64,000 bases of DNA, from contig NZ_FMZI01000001.1 of the NCBI RefSeq assembly GCF_900101505.1, positions 496,001 through 560,000 of the forward strand, in the 5' to 3' direction. Positions 44,483-54,954 of this stretch are shown here, in pieces; within the stretch, counting starts at the first letter, position 1; every line of letters starts with the position of its first letter. The notes beneath the pieces are model-generated. The model had not been told where the DNA came from. It did no database searches and worked only from the letters and a program-made list of their open reading frames with translations. The position numbers were made by a program, and so were the translations under genes. The DNA comes from Antarctobacter albus (lineage in GTDB: Bacteria > Pseudomonadota > Alphaproteobacteria > Rhodobacterales > Rhodobacteraceae).

Positions 44483-45727
44483 ATGACCGCCTATTCCACG
44501 TTGATCCAAGTCTTTGGCCGTATCGGTGTCCTGTCCTTTGGCGGCCCGGCCGCCCAGATCGCCCTGATGCACCGCGAACTGGTCGAGGAGCGACCCTGGC
44601 TGACGGAACAGCAATTCCTGCGCTCCCTGAGTTTCTGCATGTTGCTCCCCGGACCGGAGGCGATGCAACTGGCCACCTACGCCGGCTGGCGCCTGCGCGG
44701 CATTCCCGGCGGGCTGATCGCGGGCGGGCTATTCGTACTGCCCGGCGCCGTTGTGATCGCCCTGCTGGCGCTGCTTTATGCGCAATACGGCGCGCGCCCC
44801 GAGACGGAAGCGCTGCTTTTGGGCGTCAAGGCCTGCGTCGTCGTGATCGTGGCGCAGGCGCTGGTGCGGCTGTCGCAAAAGGCGCTCAAGGGAACTGCGG
44901 ATTACCTGGTGGCGACGCTGTCCTTTCTTGCGATCTTCCTGCTTGGCCTGCCCTTTCCGCTGATCATCGCGCTGGCCGCGCTCTGGGGTGCCTTCCGGGC
45001 CTCGGCGCCGGTCGAAACGCCGCCCGAACCGGCGACGCGCAAGACCCGCCCTGCCACGATCGCTCTCTGGGCCGCGCTCTGGCTCATGCCCCTGCCGGTC
45101 CTCTGGCTGACCGGGCAGGATCTGCTGTTCGACCTCGCACTGTTCTTTGCCAAGCTTGCGGTCGTCACCTTTGGCGGCGCCTACGCGGTGCTGGCCTACA
45201 TGGCGCAGGAAGTGGTCGAGACCCGCGCCTGGCTGGACGCCACCCAGATGGTCGACGCCCTGGGCCTGGCCGAGACCACGCCCGGCCCGCTGATCCTGGT
45301 GACGCAATTCGTGGGCCAGCTGACCGGCCACGCGCAGGGTGGCCCCTGGCTGGCACTGGCGGCGGGGGGGCTGACGCTCTGGATGACCTTTGTGCCCTGC
45401 TTCCTCTGGATCTTCGCGGGCGCCCCCTACATCGAGAACCTGCTGGCCCGGCCCCGGCTGCAATCCGCCCTGGCGGCCATCACCGCCGCCGTGGTGGGCG
45501 TAATCCTGAACCTTTCCCTCTGGTTCGCGCTGCACGTCGTCTTTGCCACGCTCACGCCGGTTGCCCTGGGTCCCGTGACGCTGGATCTGCCCCGGCCCGA
45601 CACTCTCCGCTGGGAGGTTCTGCCACTGACAGCCCTTGCCACGGTGCTGCTTGTCTGGGCAAAACGCGGTGTTCCTGTCACACTCGCCCTGTCGGCGGCG
45701 CTGGGATGGGCGCTTGTGAATGTGTGA
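44483..45727 (+). CDS. chrA: Chromate transporter family (ChrA-like) protein
   Basis: 414 aa with about ten to twelve hydrophobic segments in two homologous halves, the long-chain CHR family. The duplicated motif is GVLSFGGPAAQIALMH in the first half and VVTFGGAYAVLAYMAQE in the second; PGPEAMQLA and TTPGPLIL are the matching PGP motifs. It may export chromate by proton coupling, though many family members have other roles. GAGG precedes the ATG at 44483; the earlier open frame is a shadow of the upstream gene. Confidence 0.88.
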   Translation: MTAYSTLIQVFGRIGVLSFGGPAAQIALMHRELVEERPWLTEQQFLRSLSFCMLLPGPEAMQLATYAGWRLRGIPGGLIAGGLFVLPGAVVIALLALLYAQYGARPETEALLLGVKACVVVIVAQALVRLSQKALKGTADYLVATLSFLAIFLLGLPFPLIIALAALWGAFRASAPVETPPEPATRKTRPATIALWAALWLMPLPVLWLTGQDLLFDLALFFAKLAVVTFGGAYAVLAYMAQEVVETRAWLDATQMVDALGLAETTPGPLILVTQFVGQLTGHAQGGPWLALAAGGLTLWMTFVPCFLWIFAGAPYIENLLARPRLQSALAAITAAVVGVILNLSLWFALHVVFATLTPVALGPVTLDLPRPDTLRWEVLPLTALATVLLVWAKRGVPVTLALSAALGWALVNV

Positions 45728-45791
45728 CAATCGCCCCTTTTCCTCCACGTCAAAAACAATATGGTGAGGGCACGCTCAGAAAGGTCCCCAA

Positions 45792-46262
45792 ATGTCCGAA
45801 GGCATCGATTACGGCAAACTCATGCACCGCGCCATGCGCGGGTTGATTCAGCAGGTTCTCGAGGATGTTCAGGAAAACGGACTGCCCGGGGATCATCATT
45901 TCTTCATCACCTTCGACACCGGTCACCCGGATGCCGAGCTGGCCGACTGGCTGGCCGACCGTTATCCAGAGGAAATGACCGTGGTGATGCAGCACTGGTA
46001 CGACGGGCTGGACGTGGGCGATGACGGATTCGCGGTCACGCTGAACTTCGGCGATGCGCCCGAACGGCTGTACATCCCCTATGACGCGATCAAGACCTTC
46101 GTCGATCCCTCGGTCGAATTCGGCCTGCGCTTTGAAAGCCAGGACGACGACGAAGACGGCGACGACGATCCGACGCCCCCCGATGACGACGGCCCCGGTG
46201 GCGAGCCGAAAGAGGAACACCACGACGCGGAGGTGGTCAGCCTCGATCGTTTTCGGAAGTGA
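45792..46262 (+). CDS. sspB: ClpXP adaptor SspB
   Basis: 156 aa. The SspB fold covers residues 1-110 (YGKLMHRAMRGLIQQVL, HHFFITFDTGHPDAEL, YPEEMTVVMQHWYDGL, AVTLNFGDAPERLYIPYDAI). A flexible acidic linker leads to the C-terminal ClpX-docking motif AEVVSLDRFRK. Alphaproteobacterial SspB delivers ssrA-tagged proteins to ClpXP. It is encoded 2.3 kb from the tmRNA whose tag it should recognise. AAAGG precedes the ATG. Confidence 0.95.
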   Translation: MSEGIDYGKLMHRAMRGLIQQVLEDVQENGLPGDHHFFITFDTGHPDAELADWLADRYPEEMTVVMQHWYDGLDVGDDGFAVTLNFGDAPERLYIPYDAIKTFVDPSVEFGLRFESQDDDEDGDDDPTPPDDDGPGGEPKEEHHDAEVVSLDRFRK

Positions 46263-46418
46263 TCCCCGGAACAGCCTGACGATTTCCCGGTGCCGCGCCC
46301 TGGCGCGTCAGGTGGCACCGGCATTCTGACGCATGTTAACGGTATCCCGTGGTATGCCGCCTTGTCTTTCGCCGCTTCTGGGGTAAGAGGAAGACAACCC
46401 CATCAAGGAGGCATGTCC

Positions 46419-47813
<1,395 letters not shown>

Positions 47814-47827
47814 TGTCGACGGCAGGT

Positions 47828-47878
47828 GCGAGGGGCCAGCCCCTCGCGCTCCCCGGGGTATTTCAGCCAAGAAGAAAC
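47828..47878. repeat. Composite intergenic repeat copy 3 (inverted orientation)
   Basis: Hairpin GCGAGGGG-CCAG-CCCCTCGC (47828-47847) is followed by CCCCGGGGTATTTCAGCCAAGAAGAAAC (47851-47878). The second block is the reverse complement, with few changes, of 33191-33219. Confidence 0.55.
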
Positions 47879-47880
47879 AG

Positions 47881-47913
47881 GGGCGCCGGGCCAAGTGTCA
47901 GGCGCCCTTTCTT
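47881..47913 (+). terminator. Terminator after fumC
   Basis: GGGCGCC, 13-nt loop, GGCGCCC, then TTTCTT. Confidence 0.75.
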
Positions 47914-47990
47914 CGTGTTGCGGTCCTTTTGAGCGACGGGAATGCCGCACTGCGGCGTATCAGTCCTGTCCCGATTGAAAGGAGGGCCCG

Positions 47991-48593
47991 ATGTCCCGTT
48001 TTTCTCCCTATTGGCTTTGGCTGGCCCTGTCCCTGCCCGGTCTTGGCATGGCCTATGATCTCGCAACGTCGACCAACCCGCGCATTGCCCATATCCTCGT
48101 GCATCCCACCGGCGAATTCGCCGCGCGGTTCCTGATCATTGCGATGCTGGCGACGCCCCTGATGCTGCTCTTCAAGGGGTGGCGCGGGCCGCGTTGGCTC
48201 AGGAAGAACCGCCGCTATTTCGGCGTGGCGGCCTTTGCCTACGCGCTGGCGCATACGGTGTTCTACCTGGTCGACAAGGCCACGCTGGAACGGATCGTGG
48301 ACGAGTTGCCCCGGCTATACATCTGGACCGGTTGGCTGGCCTTTGCGATCTTCGTCCCGCTGGCCGTGACCTCGACGGACTATTTCGTCCGGATCATGGG
48401 GCCGCGCTGGAAGCACTTGCAACGCTGGACCTATCCCGCCGCCGCGCTGACGCTGGTGCATTGGGCGGCGCTACATGACTGGGGGCACCCGGCGGCCGCG
48501 CTGGTGCATTTCGGACCGCTGATCGCGCTCGAGGCCTACCGCGTCTGGTACTGGTATCTGCGCCCGCGGCCGATGCGGACCAGCGGCGCCTGA
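47991..48593 (+). CDS. Ferric reductase-like haem membrane protein (MsrQ-like)
   Basis: 200 aa with about five to six transmembrane helices and membrane-embedded histidines in AYALAHTVFYL and LTLVHWAALHDWGH, fitting b-haem ligation. Length and layout match MsrQ/YedZ, which passes electrons to the periplasmic methionine sulfoxide reductase MsrP. No msrP gene is adjacent, so the partner is unproven. GGAGGG lies upstream of the ATG. Confidence 0.8.
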   Translation: MSRFSPYWLWLALSLPGLGMAYDLATSTNPRIAHILVHPTGEFAARFLIIAMLATPLMLLFKGWRGPRWLRKNRRYFGVAAFAYALAHTVFYLVDKATLERIVDELPRLYIWTGWLAFAIFVPLAVTSTDYFVRIMGPRWKHLQRWTYPAAALTLVHWAALHDWGHPAAALVHFGPLIALEAYRVWYWYLRPRPMRTSGA

Positions 48594-48597
48594 GCGG

Positions 48598-48639
48598 CTT
48601 GTACAAAACGCCGGAAACCGCGTAGGTTTTGTACAAAAC
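48598..48639. promoter_or_regulatory. Two palindromic GTACAAAAC sites before the DUF4169/RHH pair
   Basis: TTGTACAAAACG (48599-48610) and the perfect 14-bp palindrome GTTTTGTACAAAAC (48626-48639) have centres 30 bp apart, about three helical turns. They sit 27-68 bp before the DUF4169 start codon, a likely operator pair, perhaps for the ribbon-helix-helix protein encoded second. Confidence 0.55.
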
Positions 48640-48665
48640 GTACAGGTGCCGGCGGAGCGCAGGTC

Positions 48666-48839
48666 ATGTCCAAACTGGTCAATCTCAACCGCTTCAAGAA
48701 GCAGAAAGCGCGCGACGACAAGCGTCGCGCAGGCGATCGGAATGCCGCGCGCCACGGGGTGAGCAAGTCGGAAAAGGACCTGGCCGAGGCCCGGCGGGCC
48801 AAGGCCCAACGCGATCTGGACGGGCATGAAAAGGAATGA
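48666..48839 (+). CDS. DUF4169 family protein
   Basis: 57 aa, very basic (MSKLVNLNRFKKQKARDDKR..), the pattern of DUF4169. The function is unknown. Its stop overlaps the start of the ribbon-helix-helix gene by 4 bp (ATGA), so they are translationally coupled. Shorter than many gene-caller limits but clearly coding by family match and context. Confidence 0.82.
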   Translation: MSKLVNLNRFKKQKARDDKRRAGDRNAARHGVSKSEKDLAEARRAKAQRDLDGHEKE

Positions 48840-49063
48840 GCGGTCGGCCGGTCAAGCATTCCCTGACTCTCAAGGGGCACCGGACATCGGTGTCCCTGGA
48901 AGAGGAATTCTGGCGGGAGTTTCGTCGCATCGCCCGTGAAGACGGGCTTACGATCAATGCCTTGGCGGCCAATATTGATGTCGACAGGAATCCGGACGTC
49001 GGGCTCGCGTCCTCGATCCGGGTGTACGTCCTGCAAAGGGCGCTGGCCTCACGCGATGCCTGA
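48836..49063 (+). CDS. Ribbon-helix-helix DNA-binding protein
   Basis: 75 aa. The segment HRTSVSLEEEFWREFRRIAREDGLTINALAANID is a ribbon-helix-helix fold: a short beta strand contacting DNA followed by two helices. It probably represses its own operon through the palindromic sites upstream. The pairing with a DUF4169 protein recurs in this bacterial family; whether it forms a toxin-antitoxin-like unit is not known. Confidence 0.85.
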   Translation: MSGRPVKHSLTLKGHRTSVSLEEEFWREFRRIAREDGLTINALAANIDVDRNPDVGLASSIRVYVLQRALASRDA

Positions 49064-49067
49064 GGTT

Positions 49068-49091
49068 TTATCCACAGGCTCCTGTGAATAA
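49068..49091. promoter_or_regulatory. Head-to-head DnaA-box-like sites
   Basis: TTATCCACA (49068-49076), an exact DnaA box, faces TGTGAATAA (49083-49091), the complement of the variant TTATTCACA. Together they form TTATCCACAGG-CT-CCTGTGAATAA. The site lies 4 nt after a stop codon between convergent genes, so it may act only as a terminator hairpin. Confidence 0.4.
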
Positions 49092-49092
49092 A

Positions 49093-50169
49093 TCAGGATG
49101 CCGGAAAGACGAAGCATCGATCCCGGCGGATGCTCAGCCACATGGGTGTGCCGGGTTTCGGCAAGAAGACATTGGGCACCGTGGCGCGCAGCTTTTCGCC
49201 ATCGTGGTCCATGCGAAATTCCACCAGGCTTTCCGACCCCATGAACCGCGCCCGCTGCACCACGCCGCGCGCCGGGGCGCCGGTCTTGGCCGAAGGGCTG
49301 GGCCCCTTGCCTGCGCGGTCAAAGTCGATGCCGACGTGCTGGGGCCGAAAGACGATATCGACACGGCTGCCATCGGCATAGCCGGGCGCCAGGAACTGGC
49401 CAAAGGGCGTGGCCACAAGGGCGCCTTTGACTTCACCTCGGATCGTGTTGATATCGCTGAAAAATGCCACCGCCTCACGATCGGCCGGGGCATTGTAGAT
49501 ATTGTAGGGCGCACCCTGCTGGACGATATGCCCCTGCCGCATCAGCGCGATCTCGTCGGCCATGCGCATCGCCTCTTCGGGTTCATGCGTGACCAAGAGG
49601 ACCGAGGTCCCTTCTTCCTTGAGCAGTTCCAGCGTCTCGTCCCGGATGCCATCGCGCAGCCGGTTGTCGAGGCCCGAAAACGGCTCATCCATCAGCATCA
49701 GCCGCGGTTTGGGTGCCAATGCACGGGCCAGGGCCACACGCTGTTGTTCCCCGCCCGACAATTGGTGCGGGTAGTCGTCGATGTAGCCGGCAAGACCGAC
49801 GCGATCGAGGTATTCCTTGGCCCGCGCGCGTTTTTCAGAGGCGGAGGTCTTTAGCCCGAAGGCCACGTTCTCGCCCACGCTAAGGTGCGGGAAAAGCGCG
49901 AAATCCTGGAACATCAACCCGACGGAGCGACGTTCCGGCGGCACCCGGACGACCGTGTCGCAAATCAGGTTGCCGTCGATGTAGATCGAACCGGCATCCT
50001 GCATCTCGACGCCGGCGATGATCCGCAGGGTCGTCGACTTGCCGCAGCCGGAAGGACCCAACAGGCAGGTCACCTTGCCCGGTTGAATCGTCAGCGAAAC
50101 GTTGTTCACCACCGGTTTGCCGTCGTAGCGGCGGATGATGTCGCGGATCTCCAGTCGGGGTGCCTGCAC
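49093..50169 (-). CDS. ABC transporter ATP-binding protein (FbpC/PotA-like)
   Basis: About 358 aa. Walker A GPSGCGKST, signature QLSGGEQQRVALARAL, Walker B LMLMDEPFSGLDNRL, His-switch VTHEPEEAMRMAD, then a C-terminal TOBE domain with RPQHVGIDF. The form matches ferric iron (FbpC) or polyamine importers. GTG at 50169 is preferred because AAAGGA lies 6 nt upstream; ATG at 50202 has no ribosome site. No permease or binding protein is adjacent, so the substrate is open. Confidence 0.85.
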   Translation of the reverse strand: MQAPRLEIRDIIRRYDGKPVVNNVSLTIQPGKVTCLLGPSGCGKSTTLRIIAGVEMQDAGSIYIDGNLICDTVVRVPPERRSVGLMFQDFALFPHLSVGENVAFGLKTSASEKRARAKEYLDRVGLAGYIDDYPHQLSGGEQQRVALARALAPKPRLMLMDEPFSGLDNRLRDGIRDETLELLKEEGTSVLLVTHEPEEAMRMADEIALMRQGHIVQQGAPYNIYNAPADREAVAFFSDINTIRGEVKGALVATPFGQFLAPGYADGSRVDIVFRPQHVGIDFDRAGKGPSPSAKTGAPARGVVQRARFMGSESLVEFRMDHDGEKLRATVPNVFLPKPGTPMWLSIRRDRCFVFPAS

Positions 50170-50247
50170 GGGGTGTCCTTTGTCGTCTCCGACGGAAAGC
50201 ATCGGGTTTTCACAGACAGATAAAGCGCGCGGCCCCGCCCCGCAAGG

Positions 50248-50790
50248 TCAGCCGCCCAAGGCCTTGCCCAGGCGCGGCAGCCGCGCCTTTTTCATCAAGG
50301 CCCGCATGGTCCATGCCTCGCCCGAGAGCCGTTCCGCCTCGGCCCGGACGGCTTCGCCGACCTGGGCCATGATCTTCGGTTGAGCCTGGTGAAACCCAAG
50401 CAGGAAACCATCCGGATCAGCCCGGCTCAGCCCCTCTTCGGCCAGTATGTTGCGGGGAAAATCGCTGGCATTCATGGTGACGATGACATCCGCATGTCCC
50501 GCGATGGCGGCGGCCAGAACATGCGTGTCATTGGCGTCTGGCAGCCACAGGCGCTTTTCCAGCGACGGCGGGTAAGTCACCTCGGCCCTGGGCCATGCGG
50601 CGCGGACAAGGGCGATCTCTGCCCGCGCCTGCGCCTCTCCCTCCGGGCCCAGCTTGCGCGCGGCACGGGCCCATTCCTCGAGGATGCGTTCGGACCAGAG
50701 CGGCGTGTAGAGACCGGCGCGCGCGGCGCCCAGCAGGACCTCGCGCATCACCGTCGGGTAGAGCACGCAGGTGTCCAGCAGGACCTTCAC
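50248..50790 (-). CDS. PIN domain protein (RSP_2648 type)
   Basis: 180 aa. The N-terminal [12 protein letters not shown] gives the first PIN acidic residue; LPDANDTHVLAAAI and IVTMNASDFP supply the later acidic and Asp motifs of a PIN-like ribonuclease. Start codon is GTG, overlapping the methyltransferase stop (GTGA). The tight coupling to an RNA methyltransferase, not to an antitoxin, suggests an RNA-processing role rather than a classical VapC toxin; that is inference. Confidence 0.85.
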   Translation of the reverse strand: MKVLLDTCVLYPTVMREVLLGAARAGLYTPLWSERILEEWARAARKLGPEGEAQARAEIALVRAAWPRAEVTYPPSLEKRLWLPDANDTHVLAAAIAGHADVIVTMNASDFPRNILAEEGLSRADPDGFLLGFHQAQPKIMAQVGEAVRAEAERLSGEAWTMRALMKKARLPRLGKALGG

Positions 50791-51995
50791 AGGCGGAACA
50801 CCAGCGCCTTGAGATAGCCGGATTCCGCCAGTTGTGGCAGCAGTGGGTGGTCCGGGCCGGCAAAGCCCGTGTGCAGCAGTTGCGCGCGGCGTCCGGACCG
50901 GCCGATGCCCCGCAGGCAGGCGCCGGTAAAGGCGTTCAGATCCGCCGCATGCGAACAGGAACAGAGCACCAGGTAGCCGTCTTCTGCCACCAGAGGCGCG
51001 GCCAGGCGGGCCACGCGCTCATAGGCGCGCAGGCCCTTTTCCAGCGCGGCTTTGTTCGGGGCAAAGGCCGGCGGATCGCAGATCACCAAGTCAAACCGTG
51101 TATCTTCGCCGGCCAGCGCCTCGAGCGTGTCGAAGGCATCGCCTTGCCGGGTGGAAAAACGGTCGGAGGCCCCCATGCGCCGCGCGCCCTCTTCGGCCAG
51201 GGCCAGCGCGGGCGCCGATCCGTCGACCGCTAGCGCGCTGTTGGCGCCGCCTGCCAGTGCCGCCAGGGCAAACCCGCCGACATGGGAAAAGACATCCAGA
51301 ACCGAATGCCCCCGCGCCAGCCGGGCCGCGAACCCGTGGTTCTCGCGCTGGTCATAGAACAGGCCGGTTTTCTGCCCGCCGGTCAGGTCGGCCATGTAGG
51401 TGGCGCCGTTCATCTCGACTGGCACAGGCGCCTCTGGCGCAGCACCGCGCAGGACCGCGTCGACGTCATCCAGCCCTTCCAGCGTGCGGCCTCGTCCGGC
51501 GGCGTTCTTCAGCACGTTGGTCACGCCGGTCACCTCGACCAGCGCGTCCGTGAGTATCTCAAGATGCGCCTCGGCCCAGGCTGCGTTGGGCTGCATCACG
51601 CAGGTGTCGCCGAAGCGGTCGATCACCAGACCGGGCAGCCCGTCGCCCTCGGCATGGACCAGCCGGTAGAACGGCGCGCCATAGGCCGCCTCGCGTAGCG
51701 ACAGCGCCTTGCGCAGCCGCGCGGCCAGCCAGTGGCGATCGACAACCACCGTCGCGTCGCGGTCCAGCACCCGCGCCACGATGCGCGAGCCCGGGTTGAC
51801 CGCGACCGTGGCCAGAGGCTTGCGTTCGCCGTCCTCCAGCGTCGCGATGCTGCCCGGCGCAAGCGCCTTGCTGCGCCGGTCCATGACCAGCTCGTTGTCA
51901 AAGACCCAGGGCGCACCACGTCGAATGGCGCGCGCATTGGCCTTGGGTTTCAGCCGCAGAACCGGGCGGTCGGGTATGGTCTTGGAATCCGTCAT
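50787..51995 (-). CDS. Class I rRNA methyltransferase (RlmI-like; RSP_2647 type)
   Basis: 402 aa. An N-terminal PUA domain ([24 protein letters not shown]) is followed by an RlmI-like central region ([29 protein letters not shown]) and a SAM-binding domain with [20 protein letters not shown] and [11 protein letters not shown] (the D-P-P motif). It likely makes 5-methylcytosine or a related mark in rRNA. The PIN gene is coupled to it by a 4-bp overlap. Confidence 0.9.
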   Translation of the reverse strand: MTDSKTIPDRPVLRLKPKANARAIRRGAPWVFDNELVMDRRSKALAPGSIATLEDGERKPLATVAVNPGSRIVARVLDRDATVVVDRHWLAARLRKALSLREAAYGAPFYRLVHAEGDGLPGLVIDRFGDTCVMQPNAAWAEAHLEILTDALVEVTGVTNVLKNAAGRGRTLEGLDDVDAVLRGAAPEAPVPVEMNGATYMADLTGGQKTGLFYDQRENHGFAARLARGHSVLDVFSHVGGFALAALAGGANSALAVDGSAPALALAEEGARRMGASDRFSTRQGDAFDTLEALAGEDTRFDLVICDPPAFAPNKAALEKGLRAYERVARLAAPLVAEDGYLVLCSCSHAADLNAFTGACLRGIGRSGRRAQLLHTGFAGPDHPLLPQLAESGYLKALVFRL

Positions 51996-52090
51996 GCGCT
52001 TCGCTTAACTGTATTTGCGTGCCCGGGAAAGCGCCGCCGTGCAGGCAAATGCCCGACCCGTCGTGGTTGGCGCACGATCCGGCCTTTACC

Positions 52091-52102
52091 GTTAGCGCTA
52101 AC
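52091..52102. promoter_or_regulatory. Candidate LacI-type operator before edd
   Basis: GTTAGCGCTAAC, a perfect 12-bp palindrome with a central CG, lies 55 bp upstream of the edd start codon, as expected for a LacI-family site. No regulator gene is adjacent. Confidence 0.6.
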
Positions 52103-52157
52103 TGGCGTATGTGAGGCGCATAGCCAAGCCAGAGACGATCCCCGGAGGGAGACCCGA

Positions 52158-53963
52158 ATGCCGCTTGATGCCACCATCGCGCGTGTCACCGCCCGTATCG
52201 AAGCCCGTTCCGAGCAGATGCGCAGCACTTATCTTGACCGGATGCGCCGCGTCGCCGACGAGGGCCCGCGCCGGGCGCATCTGACCTGCGGCAATCAGGC
52301 CCATGCCTATGCCGCCATGACCGGCGACAAGGACACGCTGGCCGAGGGGCGCGCGCCCAACCTGGGGATCGTGACCGCCTACAACGACATGCTTTCGGCC
52401 CACCAGCCGTTCGAAACCTATCCGCAGGTGATCCGCGCCGCCGCACGCGAGGCCGGCGGCACCGCGCAGGTCGCGGGTGGCGTGCCCGCCATGTGCGACG
52501 GCGTCACCCAGGGCCAGGTCGGCATGGAGCTGTCCCTGTTCTCTCGCGACGTGATCGCGCTGGCGACGGGTGTGGCGCTCAGCCACAACACCTTTGACGC
52601 GGCCGTCTACCTTGGGGTCTGCGACAAGATCGTGCCGGGGCTGGTGATCGCCGCCGCGACCTTCGGCTATATCCCCGGTCTGTTCATTCCCGCCGGTCCG
52701 ATGACCAGCGGCTTGCCCAACGACGAAAAGGCCAAGGTGCGCCAGCAGTTCGCCACCGGCGAGGTCGGCCGCGACAAGCTGATGGAGGCCGAGATGGCCT
52801 CGTACCACGGGCCGGGCACCTGCACCTTCTACGGCACCGCGAACTCCAACCAGATGCTGATGGAGTTCATGGGGCTGCACCTGCCGGGCACCAGTTTCAT
52901 CAACCCGGGCACCCCGCTGCGCGAGGCGCTGACCGTCGAGGCGGCGAAACACGCGCTGTCGATCACGAACCTGGGCAATGCCTACCGGCCCGTCTGTGAC
53001 GTGCTGGACGCCAAGGCCTTTGTGAACGGGATCGTCGGGCTTATGGCGACGGGCGGGTCGACAAACCTTGTCCTGCACCTGCCTGCGATGGCGCGCGCCG
53101 CGGGCGTCGCGCTGGAACTGGAAGATTTCGACGAGATCAGTTCCGTCACGCCGCTGATGGCCAAGGTCTATCCCAACGGCCTTGCCGACGTGAACCATTT
53201 CCACGCGGCGGGCGGGCTGCAATATATGATCGGCGACCTTCTGGACGCGGGCCTGCTGCACGACGATGTCAAGACCGTGGCGGGCGACGGGCTGTCGCTC
53301 TACACCCGTGAGCCGGTCCTTGAGAACGGCGCGATCTCGTATCGCGACGGCCCGCGCGACACCCAGAACGACAAGATCCTGCGTCCCGCGCGCGATCCCT
53401 TCCAGGCCACCGGCGGGTTGAAGCAACTGTATGGCAACCTTGGCCACGGCATGATCAAGGTTTCTGCCGTCGCGCCCGAACGCCATGTGATCGAGGCGCC
53501 CTGCCGCATCTTCCACGACCAGGAAAGCGTCAAGACCGCCTTCAAGGCCGGTGAGTTCACCTCGGACACGGTCGTCGTCGTCCGCTTTCAGGGGCCGTCC
53601 TCCAACGGGATGCCGGAACTGCACGGGCTGACGCCGACGCTGGCGGTGCTGCAGGACCGGGGGCTCAAGGTGGCGCTTGTCACCGATGGCCGCATGTCCG
53701 GCGCCTCCGGCAAAGTGCCTGCGGCCATTCACGTCTCGCCCGAGGCGGCCAACGGTGGCCCGCTGGCGCGGCTGCGTGACGGCGACGTGGTGCGCGTGGA
53801 CGCGGTCCAGGGCACGATCGAGACGCTGGCCGAGGATTTCGACAGCCGCGAGCCCGTTCAGGCGGACCTGACCGGCAATGGCCACGGCGTCGGGCGCGAG
53901 CTGTTCGAGGCGTTCCGCCAGAATGTCGGCCTTGCCTCCAATGGCGCCGCCGTGGTGGTGTGA
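52158..53963 (+). CDS. edd: Phosphogluconate dehydratase
   Basis: 601 aa enzyme of the IlvD/Edd family with a [4Fe-4S] cluster. It converts 6-phosphogluconate to 2-keto-3-deoxy-6-phosphogluconate in the Entner-Doudoroff pathway. Cluster and catalytic motifs: [64 protein letters not shown] precedes the ATG at 52158. Eda follows 57 bp later in the same unit. Confidence 0.96.
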   Translation: MPLDATIARVTARIEARSEQMRSTYLDRMRRVADEGPRRAHLTCGNQAHAYAAMTGDKDTLAEGRAPNLGIVTAYNDMLSAHQPFETYPQVIRAAAREAGGTAQVAGGVPAMCDGVTQGQVGMELSLFSRDVIALATGVALSHNTFDAAVYLGVCDKIVPGLVIAAATFGYIPGLFIPAGPMTSGLPNDEKAKVRQQFATGEVGRDKLMEAEMASYHGPGTCTFYGTANSNQMLMEFMGLHLPGTSFINPGTPLREALTVEAAKHALSITNLGNAYRPVCDVLDAKAFVNGIVGLMATGGSTNLVLHLPAMARAAGVALELEDFDEISSVTPLMAKVYPNGLADVNHFHAAGGLQYMIGDLLDAGLLHDDVKTVAGDGLSLYTREPVLENGAISYRDGPRDTQNDKILRPARDPFQATGGLKQLYGNLGHGMIKVSAVAPERHVIEAPCRIFHDQESVKTAFKAGEFTSDTVVVVRFQGPSSNGMPELHGLTPTLAVLQDRGLKVALVTDGRMSGASGKVPAAIHVSPEAANGGPLARLRDGDVVRVDAVQGTIETLAEDFDSREPVQADLTGNGHGVGRELFEAFRQNVGLASNGAAVVV

Positions 53964-54020
53964 CCGCAGCATCGTCTTTGTAAGAACACCCAATCCCAAC
54001 GACCCAAGGGAGCTATGCCC

Positions 54021-54665
54021 ATGACCCCCCAGGACGCCAGCCAGAGCAACGAGGCGCTCTGCCGTCTTGCCCCCGTGATCCCCGTTCTGGTGGTCGATGA
54101 CGTGGCGACCGCCCGCCCCCTGGCCGAGGCGCTGGTCGCCGGTGGTCTGCCGGTGCTGGAGGTGACGCTACGCACGCCCGTGGCGCTGGACGCGATCCGC
54201 GAAATGGCACAGGTCGAGGGCGGGATCGTCGGCGCGGGCACCCTGCTGACGCCGCAGGACGTGGCGGCCGCCAAGGAGGCCGGTGCGAAATTCGGTGTCT
54301 CGCCCGGCGCGACAGACCGGCTGCTGCAGGCCTGCGAGGACGCCGACCTGCCGCTGCTTCCAGGCGCCGCCACCTCGTCCGAGGCGATGCGCCTGCTGGA
54401 ACGCGGCTATTCCGTGCAAAAGTTCTTTCCGGCCGAGGCCAATGGCGGCGTGCCCGCGCTGAAATCCATCGGCGCGCCCATCCCGCAGGTGCGGTTCTGC
54501 CCCACGGGTGGCGTCAGCCCGGCCAATGCGCCCGACTACCTGGCCCTGTCCAACACGCTCTGCGTCGGCGGCAGCTGGGTCGCCCCCAAGGACGCGGTGG
54601 CCAAGGGCGACTGGGCCCGGATCGAGGACCTGGCCCGCGAAGCGGCTGACCTGCCCCGCAGTTGA
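54021..54665 (+). CDS. eda: KDPG aldolase
   Basis: 214 aa class I aldolase that splits 2-keto-3-deoxy-6-phosphogluconate to pyruvate and glyceraldehyde 3-phosphate. Motifs: PVLEVTLRTPVALDAI (catalytic Glu), VGAGTLLT, and VQKFFPAEANGG with the Schiff-base Lys in KFFPAE, then FCPTGGVSP. AGGGAG lies 8 nt before ATG 54021; ATG 54015 is only 2 nt from it. Completes the Entner-Doudoroff split after edd. Confidence 0.96.
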   Translation: MTPQDASQSNEALCRLAPVIPVLVVDDVATARPLAEALVAGGLPVLEVTLRTPVALDAIREMAQVEGGIVGAGTLLTPQDVAAAKEAGAKFGVSPGATDRLLQACEDADLPLLPGAATSSEAMRLLERGYSVQKFFPAEANGGVPALKSIGAPIPQVRFCPTGGVSPANAPDYLALSNTLCVGGSWVAPKDAVAKGDWARIEDLAREAADLPRS

Positions 54666-54672
54666 ACCCCGC

Positions 54673-54954
54673 TCAGGCCTCGCCCGACGGGCGGGGCCGT
54701 GACTTCCAGCCGCCCCGGCGGCGCGGCTTTTGCGCCTGTTCCAGCCCCTCGCGCAGTACCTGTGTCATCGGGTGGTCGGCGTTTTCACCGTAACGCGCCA
54801 AGAAGCCGCCGATCAGCACCTGCATGTCGGCCCCATCCGGCGCCGACAACGCCCAGTCCAGGAAGATCGACCGGCATTCTTCTGCCGTCAGCCCCTCCAT
54901 CGCGTAGGCTTCCACCATCAGGCCCTTGGGGTCGCTTGCATCACCCTTGCTCAT
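54673..54954 (-). CDS. Hypothetical protein coupled to glnE
   Basis: 93 aa, cytoplasmic, acidic N-terminal half (VEAYAMEGLTAEECRSIFLDWAL) with a basic Arg/Lys/Pro-rich tail. Its ATG overlaps the glnE stop by 4 bp, so it is translated from the glnE message. I do not recognise a family of known function. Confidence 0.7.
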   Translation of the reverse strand: MSKGDASDPKGLMVEAYAMEGLTAEECRSIFLDWALSAPDGADMQVLIGGFLARYGENADHPMTQVLREGLEQAQKPRRRGGWKSRPRPSGEA

